Positions 26,087 through 34,544 of a stretch of 64,000 nucleotides of DNA are shown here, piece by piece. The stretch is taken from contig NZ_VOHQ01000002.1 in NCBI RefSeq assembly GCF_009192765.1, positions 248,001 to 312,000 on the forward strand, read 5' to 3'. Within the stretch, counting starts at the first letter, position 1. Each line of letters opens with the position of its first letter. Position numbers and translations under genes: made by a program. The stretch comes from Agriterribacter humi. GTDB taxonomy: Bacteria; Bacteroidota; Bacteroidia; Chitinophagales; Chitinophagaceae. Below the pieces are notes generated by a model, which saw only the letters and a program-made list of their open reading frames with translations, ran no database searches and was not told the origin of the DNA.

Positions 26087-27217
26087 ATGCTGAAAGTTGG
26101 AATTTTAGGCGGAGGTCAGTTGGGCAGAATGTTATTGCAGGCGGCCGCTAACTACCCCGTTGAGACCTATGTAATGGAGAACGATGAAAATTGTCCTGCA
26201 GCGCATCTTTGTCATCATTTTGTGAAAGGAGATATACGGCATTATGAGGATGTATATCAATTCGGGAAAGATCTGGATGCTGTTACCATTGAAATTGAAT
26301 CTGTTAATGATGATGCACTGGCGGCGCTGGAAGCGAAGGGCGTAAAAGTATATCCCGGCACAGCGGCCCTGCGAATCATAAAGAGCAAAATTGAGCAAAA
26401 ACAATTTTACGCATCCCATACGATTCCTTCAGCGGCGTTTGTTGTTACAAAATCCCTGGAAGACTTAGCGCAGCATGCAGATTTTTTACCGGCTGTGCAT
26501 AAGCTAAGCGCGGGAGGATATGATGGCCGGGGCGTTCAGGTTATTACATCCAAAGAAGACCTGGATAAAGGATTTGATGCGCCTGCGGTGCTGGAAAAAA
26601 AAATTAGTATCCATAAAGAAATTGCACAGATCGTTGCGGTCAATGAAAAAGGTCAAACAGCCCTGTACCCACCTGTGGATATGGTTTTTAATCCCCTGTT
26701 GAATTTACTGGATTACCAGGTAAGCCCTGCCGAACTTACCGAAACTATTTTATGGAAGGTGGAAGCTATTGCGCTTAAGGTAGTGAAAGAATTAAAAAGT
26801 GCGGGTATTTTTGCTGTAGAGCTGTTTATTGATAAAACGGGTGATATATATGTAAATGAAACGGCGCCAAGAGTACACAATAGCGGACATCATACTATAG
26901 AAGGGAATTACAGTTCCCAGTTTGATATGCTCTGGCGTATTATTTTAGATTATCCCCTTGGCAATACTGCACCCATTCTTCCCGCGGCTATTGTAAATGT
27001 ATTGGGTGAAGATAATTATAGCGGGATAGCAAAGTACGAAGGTCTGGAAGATGTGTTGCAAATGGATAATGTATTCGTGCATATTTATGGAAAAAAAGAA
27101 ACAAAGCCCGGTAGAAAAATGGGGCATGTTACCATTTTAAGTGCAGACAGAAATGACCTGACCTATAAGCAAAGCCGGATCAGACATATTTTGAAAGTAG
27201 TGAGTGGGGAGAAGTGA
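26087..27217 (+). CDS. purK: 5-(carboxyamino)imidazole ribonucleotide synthase
   Basis: PurK, 376 aa, an ATP-grasp enzyme that carboxylates AIR to N5-CAIR in purine synthesis. The N-terminal Rossmann-like motif is VGILGGGQLGRML. The ATP-grasp core contains LSAGGYDGRGVQVI, and the metal/ATP-binding segment is GIFAVELFIDKTGDIYVNET followed by APRVHNSGHHTIEG. Length is normal. purE follows on the same strand after a repeat-filled gap, so the two steps are encoded together. Confidence 0.97.
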   Translation: MLKVGILGGGQLGRMLLQAAANYPVETYVMENDENCPAAHLCHHFVKGDIRHYEDVYQFGKDLDAVTIEIESVNDDALAALEAKGVKVYPGTAALRIIKSKIEQKQFYASHTIPSAAFVVTKSLEDLAQHADFLPAVHKLSAGGYDGRGVQVITSKEDLDKGFDAPAVLEKKISIHKEIAQIVAVNEKGQTALYPPVDMVFNPLLNLLDYQVSPAELTETILWKVEAIALKVVKELKSAGIFAVELFIDKTGDIYVNETAPRVHNSGHHTIEGNYSSQFDMLWRIILDYPLGNTAPILPAAIVNVLGEDNYSGIAKYEGLEDVLQMDNVFVHIYGKKETKPGRKMGHVTILSADRNDLTYKQSRIRHILKVVSGEK

Positions 27218-27358
27218 ATTGTGAATGGTGAGTAGTCAGTGGTGAGAGGTGAGAAGTAAGAAGGAAGGTTGCAGGTGCAAGAACAGCTAACTGACTATTG
27301 ACTATTACCTACTCACTACTGAGGCTGATGGCTGATACCTGATTGCTAACGGCTAAAT
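27218..27358. repeat. Dispersed GTGAGTAGTCAGTGGTGAG inverted repeat
   Basis: Between purK and purE. The left arm is GAATGGTGAGTAGTCAGTGG followed by TGAGAGGTGAG. The right arm has ACTGACTATTGACTATTACC followed by TACTCACTACTGA, roughly its inverse complement, then GGCTGATGGCTGATACC and GCTAACGGCTAAA. The arms could pair in the purKE transcript. A half copy follows fusA at 38608-38645. Confidence 0.6.
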
Positions 27359-27373
27359 TAAAATCTAATCAGT

Positions 27374-27898
27374 ATGTCTTCAATACAACCACTTGTAGGT
27401 ATCATTATGGGCAGCGACAGCGACTTAACGGTAATGCAGGATGCTGCCACCATTTTAAAAGATTTTGATATACCATTTGAGCTTACGGTGGTATCGGCGC
27501 ATCGTACCCCGATGCGTATGGTGGAATATGCTTCAAAAGCAAAAGAAAGAGGGTTGAAGGTTATTATTGCGGGGGCAGGCGGCGCTGCGCATCTGCCCGG
27601 GATGGTAGCTTCCCTTACATCGTTGCCTGTTATTGGTGTTCCGGTTAAGTCTTCCAATTCTATTGACGGATGGGATTCTGTTTTGTCAATTTTACAAATG
27701 CCCAACGGAATACCGGTGGCTACAGTGGCTTTAAATGCATCTAAAAATGCTGGTATACTTGCAGCAACTATACTTGGCGCCTTTGATACTAATATTGGTA
27801 ACAAAGTAGTGCAGTATAAAAAGAATATGGAGGCCGAAGTGCTTAAAAAAGCAGGAAAACTAAAGGGAGAGGGCTGGAGAAATGATTTTGATCATTGA
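27374..27898 (+). CDS. purE: N5-carboxyaminoimidazole ribonucleotide mutase
   Basis: PurE class I, 174 aa, converts N5-CAIR to CAIR. Signature segments are [16 protein letters not shown] at the N-terminus, [29 protein letters not shown] and [20 protein letters not shown]. It acts right after PurK in the pathway. Normal length. Confidence 0.98.
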   Translation: MSSIQPLVGIIMGSDSDLTVMQDAATILKDFDIPFELTVVSAHRTPMRMVEYASKAKERGLKVIIAGAGGAAHLPGMVASLTSLPVIGVPVKSSNSIDGWDSVLSILQMPNGIPVATVALNASKNAGILAATILGAFDTNIGNKVVQYKKNMEAEVLKKAGKLKGEGWRNDFDH

Positions 27899-27912
27899 TT
27901 TTGGAACAGGAT

Positions 27913-28347
27913 TTAAACTGCCGATAGCTTCCTTCTTGCTTCTTCGGGAACAGAGGCTATTTTTTTGCTGCTGTAATCAAAGCAAACCATACCTGTTTTG
28001 GCCGTAGCAACTATAATATTCTTCCCGTTTCTATGGGTATTTAATTTGTAAACGATATCAAAGCTCACTCTTTCAAATGCAGTTGCTGTTACGGCTACAT
28101 CTACCACATCTCCATAAAACAGTTCTTTTTTAAATTCAATAACCACATCATTCATAATAAGGCCAACACCTGCAAAGTTTTTTTCATTGTACGCATACTG
28201 TTGCAAAAATTGTATCCTCGCCTCATGAATCATAGCAAGAATACTATCATTGCCGGCATGCCCGCCATAATTAATATCGGTTATACGAATGGGAATTTTA
28301 GTGGAGAAAGAAAAGTGCTCCGGTAGTTCAAGCTTTATCCTGGACAT
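27913..28347 (-). CDS. Acyl-CoA thioesterase, 4HBT hotdog family
   Basis: 144 aa single hotdog domain. The active-site region is RITDINYGGHAGNDSILAMI followed by HEARIQFLQQY, related to YbgC/4-hydroxybenzoyl-CoA thioesterases. The segment VIEFKKELFYGDVVDVAVT continues the fold. Likely hydrolyses short or aromatic acyl-CoA. It is convergent with purE (14-bp gap). Confidence 0.85.
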   Translation of the reverse strand: MSRIKLELPEHFSFSTKIPIRITDINYGGHAGNDSILAMIHEARIQFLQQYAYNEKNFAGVGLIMNDVVIEFKKELFYGDVVDVAVTATAFERVSFDIVYKLNTHRNGKNIIVATAKTGMVCFDYSSKKIASVPEEARRKLSAV

Positions 28348-28391
28348 ATTTTATTTTTTGGACAAATATAAATGCGGAAAATGAAGCAGAA

Positions 28392-29279
28392 CTATTTGTT
28401 GTTATGCTGTTGCAGCAGTTTCATCAGTTCGGCAATATCCATAAAGTTTTCAGCGGAGGGAATGAAAGTGGAATGACCTACTTCTTCTTTCCATTCTTTA
28501 AATTGATTTCTCCAGTACTGGCTTTCCCTGAGAATAACATCCAGCAATTCCTCGTTGCTACTGCCGTTCAGGTATTGAATGGTATTTCTGAATTTGGAGG
28601 AAACCCTTACCGAATGTCCATTGGGTCCTGTCATTAAAAAATAGCTGTTGGGCAAGTCAAGTAAACTTACATCTTCCTTTACCTCGCCCTTTAAATTACG
28701 GATGCGTTTGGCGGCCGTTTGGTCTAAGTCGTAACGGTCGGTGATAGCCGTATTGTCATCCGGTACTAATGAAACCGGCGGAGCATTATAGGTTTCATCT
28801 TCGCTGTAAAAATCAATTATGGTATTGGCTTCGGCTTTATATTTTTTGCTTCTGACGTGCGAAGCGATCATAGGCTTTGCACTTGCCGGAGCGCTGATAT
28901 CGTCTTCGTTTTTGATAACAGGCTGATCAGTTTGATTTTTATACGTTGTATCAGGGGTTGTTTTTTTACCCGCTGTGGCTTTACTTTTATCGCTGCCCGC
29001 TATAAAGTAATTGGCGGCAAAAAAAGAAATTCCGATAAGCGCTGCGGCAGCGGCTATACGAAACACTTTTTTTATATTAAAGTTTTTCGGGTTTGCAATG
29101 GACGGGGTATCGAGGGAATATTGAATGATCTCCCAGCTATTATCTGGTGGGCGGATTTCAACATGGTATAATCTGTTTTTAAATTCTAAAAATTCATTAT
29201 CCAGGTCATAAACTACCCTTTTCCACACGTGTTCGGGTGGATTGACTTCATGATTATATAATTCATTTTTCCATTTCAT
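28392..29279 (-). CDS. Putative anti-sigma factor, single-pass membrane protein
   Basis: 295 aa from ATG 29279 (MKWKNELYNHEVNPPEHVWK). The N-terminal region of about 85 residues is cytosolic and contains two similar segments (YNHEVNPPEHVWKRVVYDLD and YHVEIRPPDNSWEIIQYSLD). One TM helix follows (FRIAAAAALIGISFFAANYF) and then a charged periplasmic domain. It begins 20 bp after the ECF sigma factor stop, the classical sigma/anti-sigma layout. No zinc HxxxCxxC motif is seen, so it is not a standard ZAS protein. Role assigned from context. Confidence 0.7.
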   Translation of the reverse strand: MKWKNELYNHEVNPPEHVWKRVVYDLDNEFLEFKNRLYHVEIRPPDNSWEIIQYSLDTPSIANPKNFNIKKVFRIAAAAALIGISFFAANYFIAGSDKSKATAGKKTTPDTTYKNQTDQPVIKNEDDISAPASAKPMIASHVRSKKYKAEANTIIDFYSEDETYNAPPVSLVPDDNTAITDRYDLDQTAAKRIRNLKGEVKEDVSLLDLPNSYFLMTGPNGHSVRVSSKFRNTIQYLNGSSNEELLDVILRESQYWRNQFKEWKEEVGHSTFIPSAENFMDIAELMKLLQQHNNK

Positions 29280-29298
29280 GATGAGGGTCAGGATAGTA

Positions 29299-29856
29299 TT
29301 AGGGTGATGTTCTTTTTGTATTAATGATATTCTGCAACACTCCCTTTGCTCTTGCCAGTTGCGATTTACTCGTTCCTTCGCTAATGCCAATCATTTCCGC
29401 TATTTCTTTGTGCGAATAGCCTTCAACTACATATAAGTTAAACACTGTTCTGTAACCCGGGGATAATTGCTGGATGATTTTCATCAGGTCCTTTACACTT
29501 AAGCTATCAAAAGCAGATATCTCTTTTGTCTCAAGCAGGCTCTCATGATTTTCGGTAACGGGGTAAAGATTAACCTGCCTGCGATAATGTTCAATTGCGG
29601 TATTTACAAATATCCTTCTAATCCAGCCTTCAAACGAACCATCGCCCCTGTACATATGGAGATTTTTGAAAATTTTCACAAATCCATCCTGCAAAATATC
29701 CTGGGCATCTTCAGCTTTGCCGGCATAACGGAGGCAAACACCGTACATTTTGGGCGAAAACCTTTGATATAAATATTCCTGCGCCCGGCGATCTCCCTCC
29801 AGGCAACCTTTTATTAAGTCGCTTTCGCTCATGTTATGGTTGCTTTGCATAGACAT
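29299..29856 (-). CDS. ECF-type RNA polymerase sigma factor
   Basis: 185 aa. Region 2 includes YQRFSPKMYGVCLRY, the -10-binding segment AEDAQDILQDGFVKIFKNL and SFEGWIRRIFVNTAIEHYRR. Region 4 is a helix-turn-helix, YSHKEIAEMIGISEGTSKSQ. It directs RNA polymerase to a stress or envelope regulon and is probably held inactive by the membrane protein encoded just downstream. Target promoters are not recognisable here. Confidence 0.94.
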   Translation of the reverse strand: MSMQSNHNMSESDLIKGCLEGDRRAQEYLYQRFSPKMYGVCLRYAGKAEDAQDILQDGFVKIFKNLHMYRGDGSFEGWIRRIFVNTAIEHYRRQVNLYPVTENHESLLETKEISAFDSLSVKDLMKIIQQLSPGYRTVFNLYVVEGYSHKEIAEMIGISEGTSKSQLARAKGVLQNIINTKRTSP

Positions 29857-29913
29857 TTAATCGTATGAAGATCAATTTGCTCCTATCCTGTTTTGTATCA
29901 TATGATAATGCGA

Positions 29914-30492
29914 TTATTTTTTTATTAAAAACTGCATCAATTGTTCCATTGCCTTTCCTCTATGGCTGTATTGATTCTTTTCCGGTAATGACATTTCGGC
30001 AAATGTGTGCCCGGCATTATTGGGTATAAAAACCGGGTCATAGCCAAACCCTTTTCCGCCCCGGGGCCGGGTAGTAATGCTGCCTTCACAAATGCCTTCA
30101 AACTGGTATTCAACACCATCAAGTAGTAATGAAATAACAGTTCTGAACCTGGCAGTTCTGTCTGTTTTGTCTTTTAATCTATCCAGCAACTTCTCAATAT
30201 TAGCTGTAAAATCTCTTTCTTCTCCCGCATACCTTGCACTTTTAACGCCTGGCTCACCATCCAGGGCATTTGTTTCCAGACCTGTATCTTCTCCAAAACA
30301 GCTTATTCCGGTTAAATTATAAACTGTAGTGGCTTTCTGACGCGCATTTTCTTCCAATGTATCAAAAGGTTCCGGAATATCCATATCTATGCCTGCTTCT
30401 TTGAGGGTTATTATAGTAAATTGCCCTTCAAGCACAGAACGAATCTCTTCTGCCTTATGTGTGTTATTGGTAGCGAAAATAAGTTTTTGCAT
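29914..30492 (-). CDS. rdgB: XTP/dITP diphosphatase (non-canonical purine NTP pyrophosphatase)
   Basis: 192 aa, RdgB/HAM1 family. It removes ITP, dITP and XTP from nucleotide pools. Motifs: FATNNTHKAEEI at the N-terminus, FGEDTGLETNALDGEPGVKS followed by ARYAG, GKGFGYDPVFIPN and YSHRGKAMEQL. Normal length. The hypothetical gene upstream on the same strand ends 12 bp before it, suggesting an operon. Confidence 0.96.
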   Translation of the reverse strand: MQKLIFATNNTHKAEEIRSVLEGQFTIITLKEAGIDMDIPEPFDTLEENARQKATTVYNLTGISCFGEDTGLETNALDGEPGVKSARYAGEERDFTANIEKLLDRLKDKTDRTARFRTVISLLLDGVEYQFEGICEGSITTRPRGGKGFGYDPVFIPNNAGHTFAEMSLPEKNQYSHRGKAMEQLMQFLIKK

Positions 30493-30504
30493 ATTGGGAT
30501 TGCA

Positions 30505-31002
30505 TTAAAGTTGAAAAACGGACTTCAAGCCAGCCCACAGTTGAGTTTTAAGTGACTTGTCTTCCTCAATGCTGTTTAAATCCGGTGCGCATAAATAAAC
30601 AACATTGTTATAGGGCTGCACCTGGAAATAGGGAAAATGAATGGGTAATCCTATTTCCTGAGGTGATACGCCAAAAAGAAGCTTGATTTTAGGCCGGGTT
30701 ATGCTATTAAGGTCCAGGTAATGATTGTTTGTGGATTGATTCATGTTAATAATGGCTACATCCGCCATATTCAATTTGCAGGCATTTAATACACCGGTTA
30801 AAAAAGCAAACGATTTGTCGGTAAGGTAAGTAGCATCACTCACATTAACCAGGATAGTGATTTGTTTTTGATTGGAGCCCAGAAATTTTAAACCGGTTGT
30901 GGTCGAGGTGGGGGCTTCGGCTGTATTTTGTAAACAAACAAGTGGGGCTGTATACAGGTTTGCTATCAGGATTTCCGGTAATTTTACATTTTTAAGGCTC
31001 AT
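30505..31002 (-). CDS. Conserved-looking protein of unknown function
   Basis: Not recognised. 165 aa from ATG 31002 (MSLKNVKLPEILIANLYTAP). The sequence alternates hydrophobic strands (KQITILVNVSDATYL, ADVAIINMNQ, KIKLLFGVSPQEIGLPIHFP) and looks like a soluble alpha/beta domain without a signal peptide. It is followed by rdgB after 12 bp and is divergent from ilvE, with 66 bp between. The frame stays open upstream to 31230 but that part overlaps ilvE. Confidence 0.7.
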   Translation of the reverse strand: MSLKNVKLPEILIANLYTAPLVCLQNTAEAPTSTTTGLKFLGSNQKQITILVNVSDATYLTDKSFAFLTGVLNACKLNMADVAIINMNQSTNNHYLDLNSITRPKIKLLFGVSPQEIGLPIHFPYFQVQPYNNVVYLCAPDLNSIEEDKSLKTQLWAGLKSVFQL

Positions 31003-31068
31003 ACAAATTGACAAGTGGTCTTTCGGCCATGAAGTTTTTTCGTTTCTTTGCAACAAAAATAGTGTTTT

Positions 31069-32133
31069 ATGATTGCCGCTATGGATATTCAGGTTACAAA
31101 AACAGAAAGAAGCAAGCTGCAGGATATTGATCTGGAAAACCTGCCTTTTGGAAAATATTTTACGGATCATATGCTGGAAGCAGAATATGAGAATGGTAAG
31201 TGGACAAATGTGGAAATTAAGCCTTACCAACCTTTATTGCTGGAGCCCTCATTAGCGGCATTGCATTATGGGCAGGCTATTTTTGAAGGCATTAAAGCAT
31301 ATAAAGACGAAGAGGGTAACGCTTTCATATTCAGGCCTTATGACAATTTCAGGCGCTTTAATATATCTGCCGAAAGAATGGATATGCCTGAAGTGCCTGA
31401 AGAAATTTTTATTGAAGGCATGCGCCGTCTTATTGAATTGGATAAGAAATGGATACCTGCTAAAAAGGAGCATTCTCTTTATATCAGGCCTTTTATGTTT
31501 TCTACCGATACCATGCTGGGCGTTCGGCCTTCTTCCAAATATAAATTTCTTATTATCTTAAGTCCAACAGGCCCTTATTTTCCCAAGCCAATGAATATTT
31601 ATGTAGAAGAAAGATACACCCGTGCAGCTCCGGGAGGTGTTGGGTTTGCCAAGAATGCCGGTAATTATGGAGGCAGCATGCTGGCCGCCACAGAAGCACA
31701 AAAGCAGGGTTACGACCAGGTACTATGGACAGATGCTTCTGAACACAAATGGTTGCAGGAAGTAGGGATGATGAACGTGTTCTTTATTATTGATCATACC
31801 GCCATAACACCTTCTCTTGAAGAAGAAACGATATTAAATGGTGTAACCCGCAATAGTGTAATTACTATTTTAAAAGAAATGGATATACCGGTGGAAGAGC
31901 GTCGCATTAATATTGACGAAGTGATAAAAGCGCATAAAGAAGGCAGGTTACAGGAAGTATTTGGTACGGGAACCGCAGCCACTGTTGCCATGATACAAAA
32001 GTTAAAATACCGGGATTATGTAATGGAATTCGGTGAAAAAGACTGGACGCTGAGTGCGGAAATAAAGAAAAAATTAAACGGCATCCGTCAAGGGAAGTCG
32101 CCAGATACACACCATTGGATGTTTCCTGTGTAA
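31069..32133 (+). CDS. ilvE: Branched-chain-amino-acid aminotransferase
   Basis: 354 aa, fold-type IV PLP enzyme interconverting Leu/Ile/Val and their 2-oxo acids. Landmarks: LHYGQAIFEGIKAYK, RPYDNFRRFNISAERMDMP, the PLP-lysine region GVGFAKNAGNYGGSMLA and the C-terminal EVFGTGTAATVAMI. ATG 31069 is used; an in-frame ATG at 31081 (MDIQVTKTERSK) may be the true start. A -7-like TTTCTTTG lies at 31043-31050. Confidence 0.96.
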   Translation: MIAAMDIQVTKTERSKLQDIDLENLPFGKYFTDHMLEAEYENGKWTNVEIKPYQPLLLEPSLAALHYGQAIFEGIKAYKDEEGNAFIFRPYDNFRRFNISAERMDMPEVPEEIFIEGMRRLIELDKKWIPAKKEHSLYIRPFMFSTDTMLGVRPSSKYKFLIILSPTGPYFPKPMNIYVEERYTRAAPGGVGFAKNAGNYGGSMLAATEAQKQGYDQVLWTDASEHKWLQEVGMMNVFFIIDHTAITPSLEEETILNGVTRNSVITILKEMDIPVEERRINIDEVIKAHKEGRLQEVFGTGTAATVAMIQKLKYRDYVMEFGEKDWTLSAEIKKKLNGIRQGKSPDTHHWMFPV

Positions 32134-32162
32134 GTTTGAGGAAAAAAAGCCCCGCAGCATAC

Positions 32163-32190
32163 AAAAGCCATTTTAAATAGTGGTTTTTTT
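32163..32190 (+). terminator. Rho-independent terminator after ilvE
   Basis: Stem AAAGCCATT / AGTGGTTTT around a short AT loop, including wobble pairs, running directly into a T tract at 32184-32190. It lies about 30 bp after the ilvE stop. Confidence 0.55.
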
Positions 32191-32289
32191 CATGCAATTC
32201 CTGCAGTTAATATTTTCTTTTACAGTTAATTGTGATATAAATAATGAGTCTGGTACGAAATTGTAACTACATCTGCCAAACGAAACATT

Positions 32290-32757
32290 ATGATAAGGCA
32301 ACTTACTGGCCGGAGCGTGTTGATTCTATTTATTTCTTTATCAGGGCTGCTCTTAGGATGTGCAAAAGATAGCGGCAATGATCCTGATCCGCAACTTGAT
32401 TTCAGGGAGTATAAGCTATTTAATTATTCAAGCGGCAGTGAGGCAGAAGCGGGTAGTTTTCGCATTGACCAGTTGAGAGATGGGAATGCGAAGTTAACGA
32501 TCTCCCTAAATGAGCCTTACCGGCAGGACGGGACAGCTTTTGATGCTGTAATTAATACCAGGGACGAAGCTGACAATGAACTGGTATTTTCATATCTGGG
32601 TTCTGTGGATGGAAAATCAGGCAAGTTGGTTATAAACCCGGTTGTCAGCAGTGGATCCAACCTCCCCGTAAAATACAGCGATTTGATCGGTAAGTCGGGT
32701 TTTTATGTAAAAGTAATGAACGGTGCAAATGTGCAGGCAAGGGGTGAAATTAAATAA
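32290..32757 (+). CDS. Putative lipoprotein, possibly CHRD-like
   Basis: 155 aa with a lipoprotein signal: SVLILFISLSGLLLGC, lipobox LLGC with Cys near residue 24, then a flexible Asp-rich linker (AKDSGNDPDPQ). The rest is beta-rich. The end FYVKVMNGANVQARGEIK resembles the close of CHRD domains (YVNVH...GEIRG), but the His is missing, so that is only a weak suggestion. Probably anchored in the outer membrane. Stand-alone gene. Confidence 0.75.
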   Translation: MIRQLTGRSVLILFISLSGLLLGCAKDSGNDPDPQLDFREYKLFNYSSGSEAEAGSFRIDQLRDGNAKLTISLNEPYRQDGTAFDAVINTRDEADNELVFSYLGSVDGKSGKLVINPVVSSGSNLPVKYSDLIGKSGFYVKVMNGANVQARGEIK

Positions 32758-32790
32758 CCGGCAGGTTTTTAATAATTTGAACTTATAAAT

Positions 32791-32822
32791 TTTGGTATTT
32801 CCCAACAAGCCGCTTACCTTTG
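32791..32822 (+). promoter_or_regulatory. Bacteroidota-type promoter of rpsL
   Basis: -33 box TTTG at 32791-32794 and -7 box TACCTTTG at 32815-32822, with a 20-bp spacer. Both match the Bacteroidota housekeeping consensus. The -7 box ends 24 bp before the rpsL ATG. Confidence 0.8.
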
Positions 32823-32846
32823 CCCTCCCAAAAATAAAAGGTTAGA

Positions 32847-33227
32847 ATGCCCACAATACAACAATTAGTTAGAAAAGGTAGAGAAATCATCAGAGCAAAA
32901 AGCAAATCAAGGGCTTTGGATAGCTGTCCGCAGCGTCGTGGTGTTTGTACCCGTGTATATACCACCACTCCTAAAAAACCCAATTCTGCTTTGCGTAAAG
33001 TTGCAAAAGTGCGTTTAACCAATAAGGTGGAAGTGATTGCCTACATCCCCGGTGAAGGACATAATTTGCAGGAGCACTCTATTGTATTGATCAGGGGTGG
33101 GCGTGTAAAGGATTTACCCGGCGTTCGTTACCATATAGTAAGAGGCAGCCTGGATACTGCGGGCGTAAAGGATCGCAAACAAAGCCGTTCCAAGTACGGT
33201 ACCAAAAGAGAAAAAGCTAAAAAATAG
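32847..33227 (+). CDS. rpsL: 30S ribosomal protein S12
   Basis: S12, 126 aa, the decoding-centre protein in which streptomycin resistance arises. The decoding loops [14 protein letters not shown] (with the Lys of the PKKPNS loop) and [16 protein letters not shown] are wild-type in appearance. It is the first gene of a two-gene rpsL-rpsG transcript with its own promoter. Confidence 0.98.
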   Translation: MPTIQQLVRKGREIIRAKSKSRALDSCPQRRGVCTRVYTTTPKKPNSALRKVAKVRLTNKVEVIAYIPGEGHNLQEHSIVLIRGGRVKDLPGVRYHIVRGSLDTAGVKDRKQSRSKYGTKREKAKK

Positions 33228-33270
33228 CTTTGGGCCAAATAAATTAATTGAGTAATAATATTTAACCAAT

Positions 33271-33738
33271 ATGCGTAAAGCACAAGCCAAAAAATTACCA
33301 TTAGCACCCGATCCAAAGTTTAACGACAAACTGGTTACCCGTTTTGTAAATAACTTAATGTGGGGTGGCAAAAAAAGCACTGCTTACGATATTTTTTATA
33401 ATGCTATTGACCGTGTTTCAAAAATTTCCGGCGAAAACGGATATGAAATATGGAAACGTGCACTGAATAATGTTACGCCGGGTGTGGAAGTACGCAGCCG
33501 CAGAATTGGTGGCGCAACTTTTCAGATCCCTGCTGAAGTTCGTCCCGACCGCAAAGTATCGCTTAGCATCAAATGGCTTATCCGCTATAGCCGCGACAGG
33601 AACGGAAAAACAATGGCAGATAAATTAGCCAATGAAATTGTGGCCGCAAGTAAAGGAGAGGGCGCGGCTTTTAAAAAGAAAGAAGATACACACCGTATGG
33701 CCGATGCCAACAAAGCATTTGCCCATTTCAGAATATAA
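33271..33738 (+). CDS. rpsG: 30S ribosomal protein S7
   Basis: S7, 155 aa, a primary binder of the 16S 3' domain, contacting E-site tRNA. Family segments: [40 protein letters not shown] followed by [18 protein letters not shown] and [16 protein letters not shown] strong terminator follows directly, so fusA is not in this transcript, unlike the typical rpsL-rpsG-fusA arrangement. Confidence 0.98.
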   Translation: MRKAQAKKLPLAPDPKFNDKLVTRFVNNLMWGGKKSTAYDIFYNAIDRVSKISGENGYEIWKRALNNVTPGVEVRSRRIGGATFQIPAEVRPDRKVSLSIKWLIRYSRDRNGKTMADKLANEIVAASKGEGAAFKKKEDTHRMADANKAFAHFRI

Positions 33739-33760
33739 AGTCATTTTTAATAATTTTATA

Positions 33761-33790
33761 CCCTGCTGTTCTTCTACGGCAGGGTTTTTA
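33761..33790 (+). terminator. Rho-independent terminator after rpsG
   Basis: GC-rich stem CCCTGC / GCAGGG with a TGTTCTTCTACG loop, followed by TTTTTATTT. It closes the rpsL-rpsG transcript 23 bp after the rpsG stop. Confidence 0.85.
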
Positions 33791-33836
33791 TTTACTAAGA
33801 ACCATACCTGCACCACGATTTTGTAAATTTCCCGGC

Positions 33837-34544
33837 ATGAAACTTAAAATCACAATAATTGTTTTGCTGCTCTCAAATTTTGTTTTTTCTCAAAACAAAG
33901 ATCTGGGTTCCTGGCAGGTGGTGAATGCGCAATTAAGCTTAAGCAACAAGTGGGAGACTTTTGCAGAATTGCAGGCGAGATCAAATAAATTTTTTGACAA
34001 TTTCTTTTATTATGAAATTAAGGGTGGGATAAGCTATAGCATTAATAGCAATTTTTCATTCCTGGTTGGTGTGGGCAGGTACGCTACTTATTCCGGCGAT
34101 GGCAATTTTGCTAAGCCATTTGATAATGAAGAGTTTCGGATTTGGCAGCAGGTTACCATGAACCAGTACCTGAACCGCCTGAAAATTGAACACCGCTATC
34201 GTGCAGAGCAAAAATGGATGACCGATGGTTACCGGAACCGTTTTCGTTATCGTTTTAATATGATGCTACCCCTCAATGCTTCCAAACTGCTACCCGGAAC
34301 ATTTTATTTGAATGCATACGATGAAATTTTCCTCAATAACAAGGCGCCGCATTTTGAGCGCAACAGGTTTTTTGCGGGTGGAGGCTATATTTTAACTCCT
34401 GTTACCACTGTTCAGGCCGGGTATGTAAACCAGTACAATTATGCTCTTGACAAACGTGGAAGTAAAAATTTCCTGCAATTTTCGATTATGCTGCAATTTG
34501 AGTATGATGACGATAGTGAGCGTATCCCGAATTTAATGGACTAA
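33837..34544 (+). CDS. DUF2490-like outer-membrane-type protein
   Basis: 235 aa with a signal peptide (LKITIIVLLLSNFVFS, cut near FSQ). The body is an alternating beta pattern: DLGSWQVVNAQLSLSNKWET followed by FAELQARSN, then FRYRFNMMLPLN and the end FLQFSIMLQFEYDD. This is the usual look of the DUF2490 family, predicted outer-membrane beta-barrels found widely in Bacteroidota. Function unknown. Its 3' end overlaps the convergent ndh gene by 4 bp. Confidence 0.78.
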   Translation: MKLKITIIVLLLSNFVFSQNKDLGSWQVVNAQLSLSNKWETFAELQARSNKFFDNFFYYEIKGGISYSINSNFSFLVGVGRYATYSGDGNFAKPFDNEEFRIWQQVTMNQYLNRLKIEHRYRAEQKWMTDGYRNRFRYRFNMMLPLNASKLLPGTFYLNAYDEIFLNNKAPHFERNRFFAGGGYILTPVTTVQAGYVNQYNYALDKRGSKNFLQFSIMLQFEYDDDSERIPNLMD

